Positions 1 to 15,457 of a DNA stretch of 64,000 nucleotides are shown piece by piece. The position numbers and the translations under genes are program-made. The notes under the pieces are model-generated. The model saw only the letters and a list, made by a program, of their open reading frames with translations. It was not told the DNA's origin and made no database searches. How positions within the stretch are numbered: position 1 is the first letter of the stretch; each line of letters begins with the position of its first letter. Origin of the DNA: Heterostelium album PN500 (Eukaryota; Evosea; Eumycetozoa; Acytosteliales; Acytosteliaceae); the NCBI RefSeq assembly GCF_000004825.1, contig NW_008805089.1:1364001-1428000 (forward strand), read 5' to 3'.

Positions 1-96
1 TACTCTGTAGGTTTATTTATTTTTATATTATATATAAAAAAAAGATGAATATCTATCATTAATTATCTAATATTTTAATTAAAACAATCATTATAG

Positions 97-927
97 ACTG
101 CATCAAAGTTGGACGAAGATTTAAAGACAAAGACCTCTGAATATGGTGCTCTTACCACTGCTGTACATGCCGAAGAAAAGAAATTGATGGGTAATCTCCA
201 AGTTAAATCACTTTCATCCATTGTTACACCAGAGCAATTCATCCAAACCGAATATCTTACCACTGCATTCGTTGTCGTTCCAACTAGCAATGAAAAGGAA
301 TTCTTGTCAACTTATGAAACTTTCTGTGAATACGTTCTTATGAGATCTGCCAAGTAATTATCAATATTTTTTTAAATATCAATATATTTAAACTTATTAA
401 CCTTATCTTCTTTTTTTATTTTTTATTCTATTTTTTTACTTTTTTATTATTCATAATTTTATAGGAAGATTCAAGGTGATAGTGAATATACACTCTATGG
501 AGTTTGTGTATTTAAAAAGTTTTACGAAAATTTCAAGACTCAGTGTCTCGAGAGAAAGTTTATTGTTAGAGATTATAAGACAGAGACAGAGACAAAGACA
601 CAAGATACATCGAAATTGTCAGAGGATCAAAAGAACTACAAGACTTCGATGATCAGATGGTGCCGTCTCCACTTCCCAGAGGCTTTCATGGCATGGATCC
701 ATTTGAAGGCTCTCAGAGTGTTTGTAGAGTCAGTACTTCGTTTCGGTATCCCCATCAACTTCCAAGCCATCTTGATGAAACCACAAAAGAGAGAAGACAA
801 GAGACTCAGAGACATTTTATTTAACGAATTCAAATATTTGGGATCTCAACACATCGGAAAGAATGAAGAGGAAACTTCAGAGCGTTTCTTCCCATATGTC
901 TTCATCTCCATTGACTGGGATGTATAA
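97..927 (+). CDS. vatC: V-type proton ATPase subunit C, 3' part
   Basis: This is the C-terminal 239 residues or so of the V-ATPase peripheral-stalk subunit C, which links the V1 catalytic head to V0 and takes part in reversible assembly on acidic vesicles. The window opens inside an intron whose acceptor ends at 96. Two exons follow, 97-353 and 465-927, joined in frame across a GT-AG intron at 354-464. The first exon carries the family block LDEDLKTKTSEY and then EYLTTAFVVVP. The second has YGVCVFKKFYENFK, the RWCRLHFPEAFMAWIHLKAL region and FGIPINFQA, all typical of the conserved subunit C C-terminus. The order and spacing match the eukaryotic family as I remember it. The N-terminal part lies to the left of the window. 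The stop is TAA at 925-927. Confidence 0.93.
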
Positions 928-2485
928 ATAATTTAATATTAATATAAAAACAAACAATCAAACAAACAACAATCAAAAAAGAATCAATTTCATCACTACC
1001 ACTCACTTGCTCTTAAACATCAAAAAAGATCTTATATAATAATAATATTACACACATAATACTTTAAAAACAAATTAAATAAAAAATAAATTTAATTAAA
1101 ATAATAATAAATAATCAATAATAACAAATTTGTTAAATAATTAAGAAAAGTTGATAGTAATAAATGAGTGTTTGATTATTCAAAAGAAAGTTCAATCAAT
1201 TATTCTCACGAAATTTTAATTGGAATTTAGAACACACTTTTAAGATTGAGTGTGTGTTTATCATTTAATATGATGATGTCATTTTATTATTTCCTTTGAT
1301 TATTGAGAAATTTTAAAAGTTGTATAATGAGATAGATATTTTTGTCCAGAACCAGAAAGAACAAAAACCTTGGGATATTTTTATAATCTAATCTAATATT
1401 GAAAATCAATATATTTTAAACACTTAAATTTTAAATGGAACCAGAATTGATGATCGATTCATGTTCCTTTTCTGCTGATTGACATGGATGCATGCTAGTC
1501 ACACCAGTTGACGTTTTGATCATGTTGTGCAAAATAAATTTCTATTTTTTTTTGCTTTTTTTTGGTTCCAAATTTTTTCAAAATTTTACATTACTATTTC
1601 TGCCGAACTATTCTGTTGTTTTTAATAATTTTTTACTTTGAATTAAAGATATTTTAGCTTTCTCAGAATCAACCAAAATTTTACAGATTTTTTCATTAAA
1701 TTTTAAATAAAATGATTTTTTTTGGAATTTTGTTTTTTGTTTTTTTTATACATCGACCACTTAAATGAACGATCATTTCATTCTACAATTTTAGTCACCC
1801 ACCATCACCCAAACCACCCAAAAACCCCAATACCTTTGTTAGATTCCAACTTCCAATTAATGAATGACTGAATTGACAAGTCAACCACCACTCACAAATA
1901 AAAATCAAATCAATTCAATTGTGTTTAGTAATAGCACAAATACAATAACAACAAATATCAATAATAATTTAAATTATAATAGACTTTTATAGATAATAAT
2001 CTACAATAACTAAAGCCTACTTTGGCATTTACAATTCATCAACAACACAATTGTTTTTTTTGATATTATAATAATAATCATCATCAACATCATCATTTTA
2101 CATAGTTCACACACCACATCTTTTAAACATAGGAATCAATTTTCAATCCAGATTTTATCAAAAATTAATTAACACATCCACAAAGTGTAGTAGTGATAAC
2201 TACCGCTAAACACCAGGATTTTCAAATTAAATAGATAACACACACACACACTCATATAACCTTTAATCAATTCAAACAATCTCATTCCTAAACAATTAAA
2301 AATCAATTTTAAGTGATTGATTTAAATATTTTTTAGATTGATATTTATAACTTTTTTATATATTTATTAAAATCATTAATTTAATTTAATAATAAATAAT
2401 TATTTAAAATCATTCATATATATTATATATATTTATATAAACTTTACTTTTTACTTTTTTTATATATATAAAATAAAATAATAAA
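928..2485. other. AT-rich intergenic spacer
   Basis: No convincing gene is seen in this 1.56-kb spacer between the V-ATPase C gene and the ankyrin-tail gene, which are codirectional. It is mostly AT-rich with homopolymer runs. A locally GC-richer patch around 1440-1530 contains TGATGAT followed by CTGA, weakly like snoRNA C and D boxes, but the spacing and flanking stem are not convincing. The last 100 bases before the ATG at 2486 are almost pure A/T, as is usual for dictyostelid promoters. Confidence 0.6.
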
Positions 2486-5400
2486 ATGAGTTCAGTAAAA
2501 GCAATTCAATTAGAAAAACAATTTATAAATAATGTCGGAGAGTTATTTAAATATTTAGATTCTCTGACGGTACCATCTACGGTACCAATTGTTAAATCTT
2601 CGAAAACCGATAGAGAATCAGCAAATTTATCAGCGGGTTCCAGTATTTCTTCATCACCATCATCACCATCCCTCTCACAAAGTCTATTAAATTCCAATTC
2701 ATTATCTTCAAACTCTTCCATTTTGGGAAGTCCACAACAATCATTGTCATCCACACAATCTTCAATCATACCACCACATCTCAACTTTCAAAAGAAAGAG
2801 AAATCCACCAGTAACCTTAAAGTCGAATCACATGCATTCAAAAATGCAAAAGATAAAAATAATGTATTAACATCTGTATTCTTTTTATTTCAAGTAAGTT
2901 TGTTAATAAATATATAAAGAAATAAAGAAATAAACTATAATTATTTATTAATTAACTTTTTTTTTCTTTTTTAATAATAATAGGAACAATTATCACCATG
3001 TTTTAATGCTTTAAATCATATGAGAACAGTTAAATCAATGTCAATGGCAGAGATTTTCAGAGAGAGAATGATAAAGACAAAGAACCTTTTGACAGAGACC
3101 AAGTTGCAACATTACTTGTCGTTGTTGCATTATTATCTGCGGATGATCGATCTGCTGAATATCGAGAAGCAAAAGATATTCATTAATATATCGCAGCAGT
3201 TGGTGGGATACATTACGAGCTATACGATCGATTGTGATAATTGCATCGTTGGATTGATTCCAAATGACGATTTGCTCAACAAGTTGGCACGTGACTATGA
3301 ATTTTTGAAATTGGTGGAAACCAAAGATAAGAATAACAATATCGGTGAAACTCTGATTGAGGAGATGCAATCCTATCAATCAACGTCGATATCTACGACA
3401 CGTGAGCAACTTCTTGTAAATATTATCAATTGGAGTGCACTCACCGATAACATCCAACTCTCAAAGGCGGTGCGTAGATATGCATCGATCTTGAGAGGCG
3501 TCGACAAGTTGAAGCGAGGTGACATTGTTATCGTTCGATTCCCAAGCGAGGTAAAGAAAAACTTTATTGGGTTCAAATCGACGACCTCTCTTCACAAAGA
3601 TACCAACAGCATGAACAGCAACTCTAGCAGTGGCGGTGGAATCAACGATACTTCGATCATCTCCAATATTTCATTGTCGAACGGATCGTCGAATGGCGGT
3701 AGCAGTGGACTGTCCGGATCGAACAGTAGCAACAACCTGAACACCAAGACACGTCCCTATCAGATTACCATTCAAGAGTATCTCGACCGTAGACACTACC
3801 AGCCGAAAGCAATATTCGCCAGATTCACAGGTGAGCGTAACAACTACAATATCAACGTGTGGCTGACAACAGAGGAGAATGAATATCTCACGATTGGAAT
3901 CGAAGATATCCTGCCGTTGAATAGATCAACCATTGAAGCACTCAAGGATATCAAGATGATTGAGAAACTGGTGCATCAACCAACCGAGAAGTTCTTCTCA
4001 CAGGTTCTAGAGGAGAGTAAACAGCATACTATCAATCATTTGGTTTCGCTTGGCATCGATATGGATGCACATCTGGGCGCTGAAAAAGTATCACTTTTCG
4101 ATTTGGAAAAGTTGAAATCGATGCATTCCATTCTCCACCAGTTGTACACCAACCAGGATCACCAGTTCTACAAGGAGTTGGAAGTGTTGATGAATGAAAA
4201 GATTGAGCATCATCTCAATCAATTCGATCACCGTTTGTTCTTTATGCCAAAGTACGAGTCACACATCTCTGATCTCAAAGGTTCGCATCACATTGCGTTG
4301 GCGCGTAGCAAAATCAAGCAGTTCCTAGGTGACTGTGAGCTGATGTTGGATCAACTAAAGATTGAGAAGCGTGATCTAATGAACGGAACACTGAAAGACG
4401 AGATGACAGAATGGTGGTTGAAACGAGTTGAAGTGAGAACCAGTGAATTTCTTAGTGAGCGTGGATACAACTTTACTGCGGTGCCAGAGAACTACATTGA
4501 GCAGCAACCACTCAACATGAAAGATGTAGTAAACAACTTGATTCTCATACAAAAAGTAATGGATCCAAATGAGCATGTCATTGAGATTATTACGATTGAG
4601 GAATCACCTTCACCATCTACCAGTACCAACAACTTGGCGACACTATCAACAAGTAACGGTAGTGTTAGTAATAATAATAATAGTACAGAGATGACTATTT
4701 CAGTAAATGATTTATCATCAAGTACAGAAGAATCTTCTAAGCAACAAGATAGTTCATCAACAACAACAACAACAAATCAAGTTGATCAAACAACAACAAC
4801 GGCAGCACCAACAACACCACCAACAACAACAACAACAACTAGACCATCTACACCAACACTCTTGAACATCGAACGACCAACACTTACACTTTCCAACAAA
4901 TTCTTAAACTCACCGGTAAATCTTATCAAAGAGTTGAGAGAAGAGATCTATCCGATTATCGATAATTTCATAAAGAAAGCACACATTGTTCTTTGTGAAC
5001 ATTTCAATATCGATATTGCAGAGTTCAACGTTGAAAAGGTGTCAGCTATGTTGGCAGAGACTAGAGATGCTACCGATCCACAAATCACCGTTTGGATTGA
5101 AGATATGTTGTCCGATTTAGGTTACCTAAGTGAAATGAAGCGTTTGGAAGATTCTAAAACCGAGAAATCACTACATATCGTGCCAATCGGTGGATTGGTC
5201 ATGGGAACATTTGCCAGACTCGAAAATGAACTAAACACCGTCGTTGAACTTTGGGATAATCCTTCTGACGAGTCTTCTGAAGATATCTCTGAAGTCTTGG
5301 ATGCATCGATGACCTCCACTCAAGTATTTAAAGTAACTCAAAAACGTAAACCAAAGACATTAAACGATGAAAAGTCTGAACTTCATCTTGCTGTTTCATC

Positions 5401-6253
5401 TGAGCAATTAGAATCAGTTGAAAAAGTATTAGAATATGGAGAGTAAGTTGAAACATTGATTATAACAACAATATTATAACATGTATATTAATCATCATTT
5501 ATTATTTTTAGACATTTAATTAATGAAATAGATGTAAATGGTTGGACACCTTTACATAGTGCAGCTTATTCGGGTAATGCAGATATTTGTAAGGTACTTT
5601 TGAATGTTACAGGTGTAGATGTAACGATAAAGAATAGAGATGGTGCATCTATTCTTCATTATCTGGCTAGACATCCTTTGACTGAGAAGAGAAGAGAGGT
5701 CATCCTGTTGCTACTGCAACACGGTTTGGATATAAACAATGGAAGTCGTCATTGTGAGACACCGTTACACTCTGCTGCGTTCCGTGGAAACGACGATGTC
5801 TGTAAGCTACTGCTTCAGAACGGTGCCAATGTCAATGCTCTGACCAAGGGTGGCGAGACTGCACTTCACTACGCCGTCACTGCCGGCAGACCAGCGGTTG
5901 TCTCTACACTGTTGCTCGCAGGTGCACTCATCAACATCAGCTCAAAGAGAGGTACACCACTGGAGATTGCAACCAACGCCAAGATTCCAACGATCATATC
6001 GATCCTAGAGAATGGTCCAACCGAAGACAACTTCTCGTGGAGAAAGAATAACAAATTCCAATTACAACAAATTCAACAACAACAAATTCAACAACAACAA
6101 TCACAGCAACAGCAACAACAACAACAAACAACACTTTCAAGTTCACCAACAAACAACAATAACATTGCTAATAACATTATTTTGAAACCAACCAAAAGAA
6201 TATGTAAAATTGAAATTGGATCAAGAAATAGAGCAACAACTACAACTTCATAA
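2486..6253 (+). CDS. Large protein with C-terminal ankyrin repeats
   Basis: Three exons (2486-2893, 2984-5442, 5512-6253) join in frame to give about 1,200 residues. The N-terminal 950 residues match no family I recognise. They contain a serine-rich stretch near residue 60-90, an unbroken globular region, a glycine/serine/asparagine linker near residue 335 and a threonine-rich low-complexity stretch near residue 700. Ankyrin repeats start near residue 940 (ELHLAVSSEQLESVEKVL) and continue across intron 2 through GWTPLHSAAYSGNADICKVL, TPLHSAAFRGNDDVCKLLL and TALHYAVTAGRPAVVSTLL, making about five repeats. A glutamine-rich tail follows. Ankyrin repeats suggest protein binding; the partner is unknown. 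The ATG at 2486 is the first in frame after an A/T-only leader. I am confident in the gene and the repeats and have no function for the large N-terminal part. Confidence 0.85.
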
Positions 6254-7031
6254 CTTTTTTGATTATATATCATATTAATATAACAATCTTATTTATTAAA
6301 ACAAAACCTACTATTATATAACATTATATTTATTAATAGTAATATTTTACAAACAAAATTAAACTACAGTTTATTCCAAAATATTTTATTTATTGCAGCT
6401 TGACAAAATTTTATCTTTTAAACCATTTATCTTTCTTTTCGATAGGGTGATCTAAAAGATAAATATAATCATTCTAAAATTGATGGAGCAACAAAACAAC
6501 AAAGAATATCGATTTGTAAATTTTCCATTTTTATTACTTAAGATCATTGTTAATAGATCTTGAAATATAGACAGGATTTGTTGTAGCTTAGTTTGTAAAA
6601 GATGGATTCAATAAAAAATCAAAAAAGTAAACAATTTAACAAAGTATTTTTGATAAAATTGATATCAATAGACTCGTCTAGTGATTATCTATCATTATAT
6701 GTTTGTTTTATTTCATTAGGTGTTCATTTCAAAAAGTTATACTTCTTTTACTATTTTTGTTTGATTTAAAAATATACCATCTAAAATTATTCACAAATTA
6801 TTTCATCTTTTGTTCACAACCAATATTAATCTATGATGAAATTAACAAGCACCTCCCATTTCACCGGTGGACAAACAATTAAGATTTTAAAAAAAATAAT
6901 TATTTTAAAATTCAAATTTTGGCGCACTTTGTTAAATTTTTAGTTTTAGTTTTTAGATTAGATTATATATTTGATAGTATTTAATTATAATAAACTATAT
7001 TTATTTAATTGGTATATATTTATAGTTTTAG
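6254..7031. other. Intergenic spacer upstream of MCM5
   Basis: No gene is seen in 778 bases between the ankyrin-tail gene and MCM5. The DNA is AT-rich. A short TTTGGCGCACTTTG stretch near 6918-6931, about 100 bases before the MCM5 ATG, resembles an E2F-type site (TTTGGCGC). That would fit S-phase control of an MCM gene, but this rests on the motif alone. Confidence 0.5.
6918..6926 (+). promoter_or_regulatory. E2F-like motif upstream of MCM5
   Basis: TTTGGCGCA stands out in very AT-rich DNA about 105 bases upstream of the MCM5 start codon. TTTSGCGC is the classical E2F/DP binding site in animals and plants, and MCM genes are standard E2F targets. Dictyostelids have E2F/DP homologues. Function here is inferred only from the match and position. 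Confidence 0.4.
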
Positions 7032-9625
<2,594 letters not shown>

Positions 9626-9626
9626 A

Positions 9627-9699
9627 TTATTGATATAATAAAAAAATTAAAGATTTTGCAAAATCTTATTGATATAATAAAAAAATTAAAGATTTTGCA
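9627..9699. repeat. Tandem 34-bp perfect repeat at convergent 3' ends
   Basis: Two identical 34-base copies, 9627-9660 and 9666-9699, sit directly after the MCM5 stop. The second copy contains the last codons and stop of the ABCA gene, so the first looks like a duplicate of that gene end. Between them lies a perfect 16-base palindrome, AGATTTTGCAAAATCT, at 9651-9666. Confidence 0.9.
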
Positions 9700-12600
9700 T
9701 TTTTATTGCTACATTTGGATGATCAGGATTGTTTGACTGTGTAAAGTTGGGAGGATAAAATTCTGTATAAACATTGTTGGCAATAGGTTGATTGGCGTAG
9801 ATTAAATAATGAGATTCGAAATAATCGGATGTGAGTTTGAGGAAAACTTGTTCTACACCTGTCTGAGATACAGAGTAGTCTTCTACAAATTGTGAAAGTT
9901 GTTGAACCACTTGGAAAATTTGCCATACTTGAAGATGGCCGTCCGGTATTTCAAAGTTGGCTATCAGGTCATGAGAATCGACGAGTTGAGCAGTTGGAAG
10001 TGCAGCCATAATCTCTTGTACACCTTGTTCAATGGCAATGGTTTTAAATTTGATATCCAATGAGTAACCACTACAGAATCTAGATTTAATATGTTGGTTG
10101 GAACCGAGACACATTAATCTACCGCACTTCATAATGGCTACACGTTGGCAAAGCGCCTCACATTCCTCCATTGAATGAGTGGTCAGGATAATCTTTTTGG
10201 ATTTACTCATTTGAGAGATCAGGTTCCACATGAGTCTTCGAACTTGAGGATCACAACCTGAACTTGCTTCATCGATGAACAAAACAGATGGACTGCCGAT
10301 GAGTGCCAAGCATAGAGCAAGTTTTCTCTTGTTTCCACCACTGTAGGTTCTAACAAGCTCATCAGCAATATCAAGTAGATCCATCGATATAATATAGGAT
10401 TTAATGACTGATTCAATTTTCTTGTGTGGGATACCTTTGATTCTTGCATAGAATCGAAGATGTTCTCTACCTGTGAGTAGTTGAATAAGTGAATCACCTT
10501 GGATACAAATACCAACCGACTCCAATGCTTGTGTACGTTGGGTAGTCAAATCGAAACCATTGATCAGTGCTGTACCGGCAGTCGGTTGAATATCACCAGC
10601 CAAGAGCGAGAGTGTTGTTGTTTTACCTGCACCAGTTAGACCAAGTAATCCAAATATTTCACCAGGACTAATGACCAACGATGTATTGTAGACTGCCATT
10701 TTTTCTTGACCTTTGGTTGGGAATGTTTTATGGAGCTCTTTGAGAATCACTGAATCATTGTATTCACCTTTTTCAAGGACCATACTCAAACGAATTCTTT
10801 CCATTGCAACATCTGGATCCTCATAAGAAGGTGGTTCAGGTGAAATTGCTGCTTTACGTTTCCACTTGGACTTGAGGATACCTTTGATTTCCATTCGGTA
10901 ATCAATCAAAAGTACGATCAATGACCATACCAAGAAATGGAGTGACAAAAAGAATAATGGTAGACCTGATTGATCCATCGACCATAAACTAGGTATTACG
11001 GTAGCGTTGGGTGGAAGCGATCCAGGGTATTGTAAAATAAATGAAAATATATGACCCAGACAATAGACTGGTGAGATTAGATAGAATATGCAATCCAGTA
11101 GATCAGAAAGATAAACGAGATCCTTTCCATAGTTAAAGTATTGTCCATGAACATAGACACGAGTCCATGTGCCAACGGCCATGAAGAGAAGACCAACACC
11201 AAACAGCTTACCATAGATGGCTCCAAATGCTTTACCGATTTTCGTATAGTTGTATGACATCAAGTAGGACAATGGGATGGTTCCCAAGCAAAACCATGAT
11301 TGTGCCATAATAAGTAAACCGATATTACTGTTGAGACGGTGATCCACTGAATAGATACCGATAATGATAAGACAGATTTCAATGGAGGTCACTGTATCCC
11401 ACATTAAATTGGAAAGCCAATAGATATACTTTTTGCAACCAGATACGTAGAGGATACTCTTTAGTTGTGTTTCTCTTTCAGCGGATATCGATGCACCAAA
11501 TGAAGCAATCATAAACGAATATCCAGCCATGGCCAAAATGATAAAGTAGCTGGATGCACTGAAATTGGATGTTCCAAAGAATGACTCTATCGTATTGGCA
11601 ACATGTTTGAATGGGAAATTACCGGTTACAATAGATACATTGGCTAGTTTCTCTAGGATTGCACTGTTGACTACATTCATAACGGTTGGTGATGCATGTG
11701 GATAGTCATTGTTATAATAGACTGTGTAGTTGACGAGAGATCCGATTGGTTGGTTGAAAGCAAGCGATCCAGCACTGTCTAAGAAATGATTATCTCGTAA
11801 ATATTGATCCATATTGATATCGGATGGTACGGTGACCACTTGATTGAAATAAGGTGATCGATTGAGTAGTGAAAGATTTCCGTCGACCGTTTGTATTGGT
11901 AGATAATTTGGTAAACCATTGAGACCGCTGTATTGAGAGAAATCAAAGGTTATCGGAGTGACGATATCGACATAGAGTGGTTGAATTTTGACAAATTTAA
12001 GACAAATAATAGCAAGAGAAATCAACATCCATGGACCAATATTTGCCAACATAAACATGGTATAGTCATTCTTGGAGACACGATATTTCTTGACAAACAA
12101 ACCAAACATTTGTAGATAGTTGTTTGGATGGTCTGCAGCAATCATCAATGTCTCTAATGGTAATTTCTTACTATTAGTATCAATTGATATCTTTGTAGTA
12201 CCGCTACTACTTAATACTGGACTATTATTATTTTCGGTGTTGGCTGTTTTTTCATTTGCAATTTGAAGGAAAACCTCTTCGAGTGTTGTAAGTGAAATAC
12301 CATAATGTTCAATACCAATGAGATGCTTTTGTTCGTCTAGCGATTTGAAAAAGATTGGGAAACTATCGGCGGCATGTGTAGGAATACGATAGGATAGTTC
12401 GGAGCCTGCATCCGAGAGGTTTACACAATCCGGTATAAAATGTTGGATGAATTCCGTTACCATTGGAGTCTGACAGTCTGTCATCTTGGTAAGTGTCAAG
12501 AGATAACCGAGACCGAATTTCTTTTTCAAGAATAGCGAACTACCTTCACACCTCAGTTTACCCTTTGATATAATTGCAATACGATCTGCAAGATTATCGG

Positions 12601-14764
12601 CTTCATCCATATAGTGAGTTGTAAGGATGATAGTACGACCTTGTTTCCAAGCATGAAGAAAATCCCAAACCTCTCTTCTTGATTTCGGATCCATACCAGA
12701 GGTAACCTCATCTATCAATATTACTTCTGATCTACCAATAAAAGCAATTCCTAAACATAATTTACGTTTTTGTCCTGCTGATAATTTACCTGCTGATGAA
12801 TTCATTTCACCACCTAAAAAAAACAAAAAAAGAAAAGAAAATTAATATATATAAATTGATTTGTATAATTTGTTTTTTTTTTTACCTACCTAATCCAACC
12901 ATTTTTGCCATATTGATTGCTTCACTTTCTACACTTGAATTTTCAACACCTTTTAATGCAGCGTAGATTTCAAGATGCTCTAAAACAGTTAGTTGATTCC
13001 AAACGATATCGTGTTGAGGACATACACCTAGTTTACGACGAATATTTGACATTTCGTTGGTGATTGACATTCCGTGAATGTATGCATCACCGTCGGATGC
13101 TCGAATGAGACCTGTAAGAATACCAATGGTTGTACTCTTACCGGCACCATTATGACCGAGGAATGCATGAATCATATTCTGGTACATATCAAGACTGAGA
13201 CCATCGACTGCCATCTTTGTGTTGAAATCTCTTTTCAAGTTTCTAATGGAGATTGAGATATTCTGTTTGAGATCATCGGATACCGTTTCTACCATGTCGT
13301 TCTCAATGATGGGTGGATGCTCAACGTAGGCGACAGCCGAAGGAAACCAGTAGGATTTCTTGAGAAAAAAGAGCATCGGTCGAGGTGTACCGTATTCTCC
13401 ACGCCAAACATTATCGAAATACCAAAGGAGTATTGCATCAAAGAGAATGTCAAATATCAGGATACCAAGTGATTGTGATGGTGTCAAGAGTAGTGATCTG
13501 TCAATAGGATTTTCGTTTCTAAGGTCGATCATATCGTCGATGACCATACTGTAGATTGCACAAGCGAAACCAATAGGTGAAATCAAAGAGAGGAAACCCT
13601 TTCCAACTCGAGAAATGGAGGATTGCGCAACGTAGATACCGGCACCACCGAGACCCATTGTTATTGCATACGACAGTACACCAGAGTAACGTGATCGATC
13701 GAAAAAGATGGAATAGATAATCGAACAAACCAGCAGAGAAAGTAAATAGAAAAATAATATAAAGAAAAACACCCATTTGTTGGCGTGGTATATCACCTCA
13801 CTGCCTACGAGACTACCAAACATGATAAAGAGAATCGGCAGAGAAACCATGAGCGATGAGATCAGAAAACTCTGATAGTAAGTCGAGTCCCTCATACCCA
13901 TCATACGCATTCCTTCTTTGATTTTCGTTTCCTTCTCTATCACCAAGTCATTCGTCAGTCGGAATACATAGACAGCGAAAGCAGCGGTTAGAAACATGGC
14001 ACCGCCATTCAGGAGTACCGTTCTTCTACCTTCGTTCCAAACCTGCCATTCCTCATCGAGAGGATTGGGATATCGCTTCGTACTGGCGTTCAACATCAAG
14101 TTGACACCATAGTATTGCATGATCGAGGCATCCATAGCCAGTTGCACAGCCTGAAAGTTGGAGAACGTGTAGAGCGTCGACGACAGTTTCGTCTTGTAGA
14201 GGATGGTTGTATCGGGCAGCTTAACGGAATCCATTCTTATACTGTAGGCAAAGTCGTTGGCATTACTGGATTCATTCATCCAAATTCCACAGAGAACCGA
14301 TTCTGCATTCGACTCGAAATAGTTATCCATTTCAAGTTGATTGTTAAACGGTATGAAAAAGTGGTCAGCAACTATATTACCACTGGTCATCACTGTATTT
14401 GACTTTAGTATCTCGATGACACCAAAGTGTTCTTTTGTCATATTATTCAAAGGTCCATAGAGAATCGTTGATGTACTATTTACAATCGCACTTAAAGCTA
14501 CAATCGATTCAATTGGATATTCTTTATTATATTCTTTTACAATTACTAAAATAATTAAAAAAAAAAAGATGATTATTAATCAATATATATATTATACATT
14601 TGGATAAACTACTTACATAATACGATAAATAATATTATAATAATAACTGTTGGTACAAGAAATTCAAATACTAAACCACATTTATTCTTTTTTTTTAATA
14701 ATAAATTCTTTTTTATTAATAGCTTTAATTGTGTACAATATTCATTAAATGTTTGAATTGGCAT
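9686..14764 (-). CDS. ABCA-family full-length ABC transporter
   Basis: Three exons on the minus strand (14764-14617, 14545-12890, 12813-9686) encode about 1,643 residues. The layout is one transmembrane helix, a large lumenal loop, a membrane bundle, ATPase domain 1, then the same again. Domain 1 has Walker A GHNGAGKST near residue 520, signature LSAGQKRKL and Walker B VILIDEVTSGMDP. Domain 2 has GLTGAGKTT near residue 1,340, signature YSGGNKRKL and VLFIDEASSGCDP. All ATP-binding residues look intact in both. TM-NBD-TM-NBD order with a big first loop and KRKL-type signatures is characteristic of ABCA proteins, which mostly move or flip lipids in endolysosomal or plasma membranes. The start MPIQTFNEYCTQLKLL is the first ATG of a short exon. 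The substrate cannot be told from sequence. The dictyostelid abcA numbering is not assigned. Confidence 0.95.
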
Positions 14765-15457
14765 TATTAACAAAAAATAAATATATTATTTATAAATATA
14801 TTTAAAATAAGTTAAATATTATTAACAAAAAAACATAATAATAATTAAAAAAAAAGAAAAAAAAGAATAAAAAAAAAAAAATCTATCTATTTATATATAT
14901 GTGTATTGTATGTATGTATGTAGTATTATTATTCTTTTTTTTATTTACAATAAAAACTAATCTCTTTTACTATTATTAAATATAATCTAGAAATCGATTA
15001 ATTACCAAAAAGTTATTTTTATTTTATTTTTTTATTTTAAATAATTAAATGAATATGTTGTTCATTATTGTGTTGTGTATGAAAAGGACCACCAGTGTTC
15101 GTTATTGCGGGTGATCAAAACACACAAGACTATTTTTTTTGTTTTTCATTTGCATTATTTACTGTATAAATAGAGCGGTTGGAGGTCTTTTGACCTTTTT
15201 TTTCAATCTTATTGTTCCAAGCAAGTGGGTTATATTTGAAATTCGAAATTTTTTTTTTAATTTAAATTTCTTTTTATTTCTTTAAAAATTGTTTGAATTT
15301 TGAATGATTTACATGTTGGCTTTTTGTTGGTTTAAATAGGTATGATGTTTGGGGAACAAACATGTTTACTTTCAAAACTTTATAAATTTGACACTTTTAA
15401 ATGTGAACTAATAATTGTCATTTTTTATTTGTAGATTGTATAATTATAATTTAACAC
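14765..15457. other. Divergent spacer with possible small RNA signals
   Basis: This 693-base spacer separates the divergent ABCA and LRR-like genes. Most is A/T, but 15085-15240 is clearly GC-richer. It holds a TATAAATA at 15165-15172 and, just after, a perfect 5-bp hairpin AGGTC-TTTT-GACCT at 15183-15196 followed by a run of T. This could be a small-RNA end or simply the promoter of the gene at 15458. Confidence 0.4.

Noticed and set aside
1440-1530. GC-richer patch with TGATGAT and CTGA, snoRNA-like
   Set aside because: Box spacing is too short and no terminal stem is visible.
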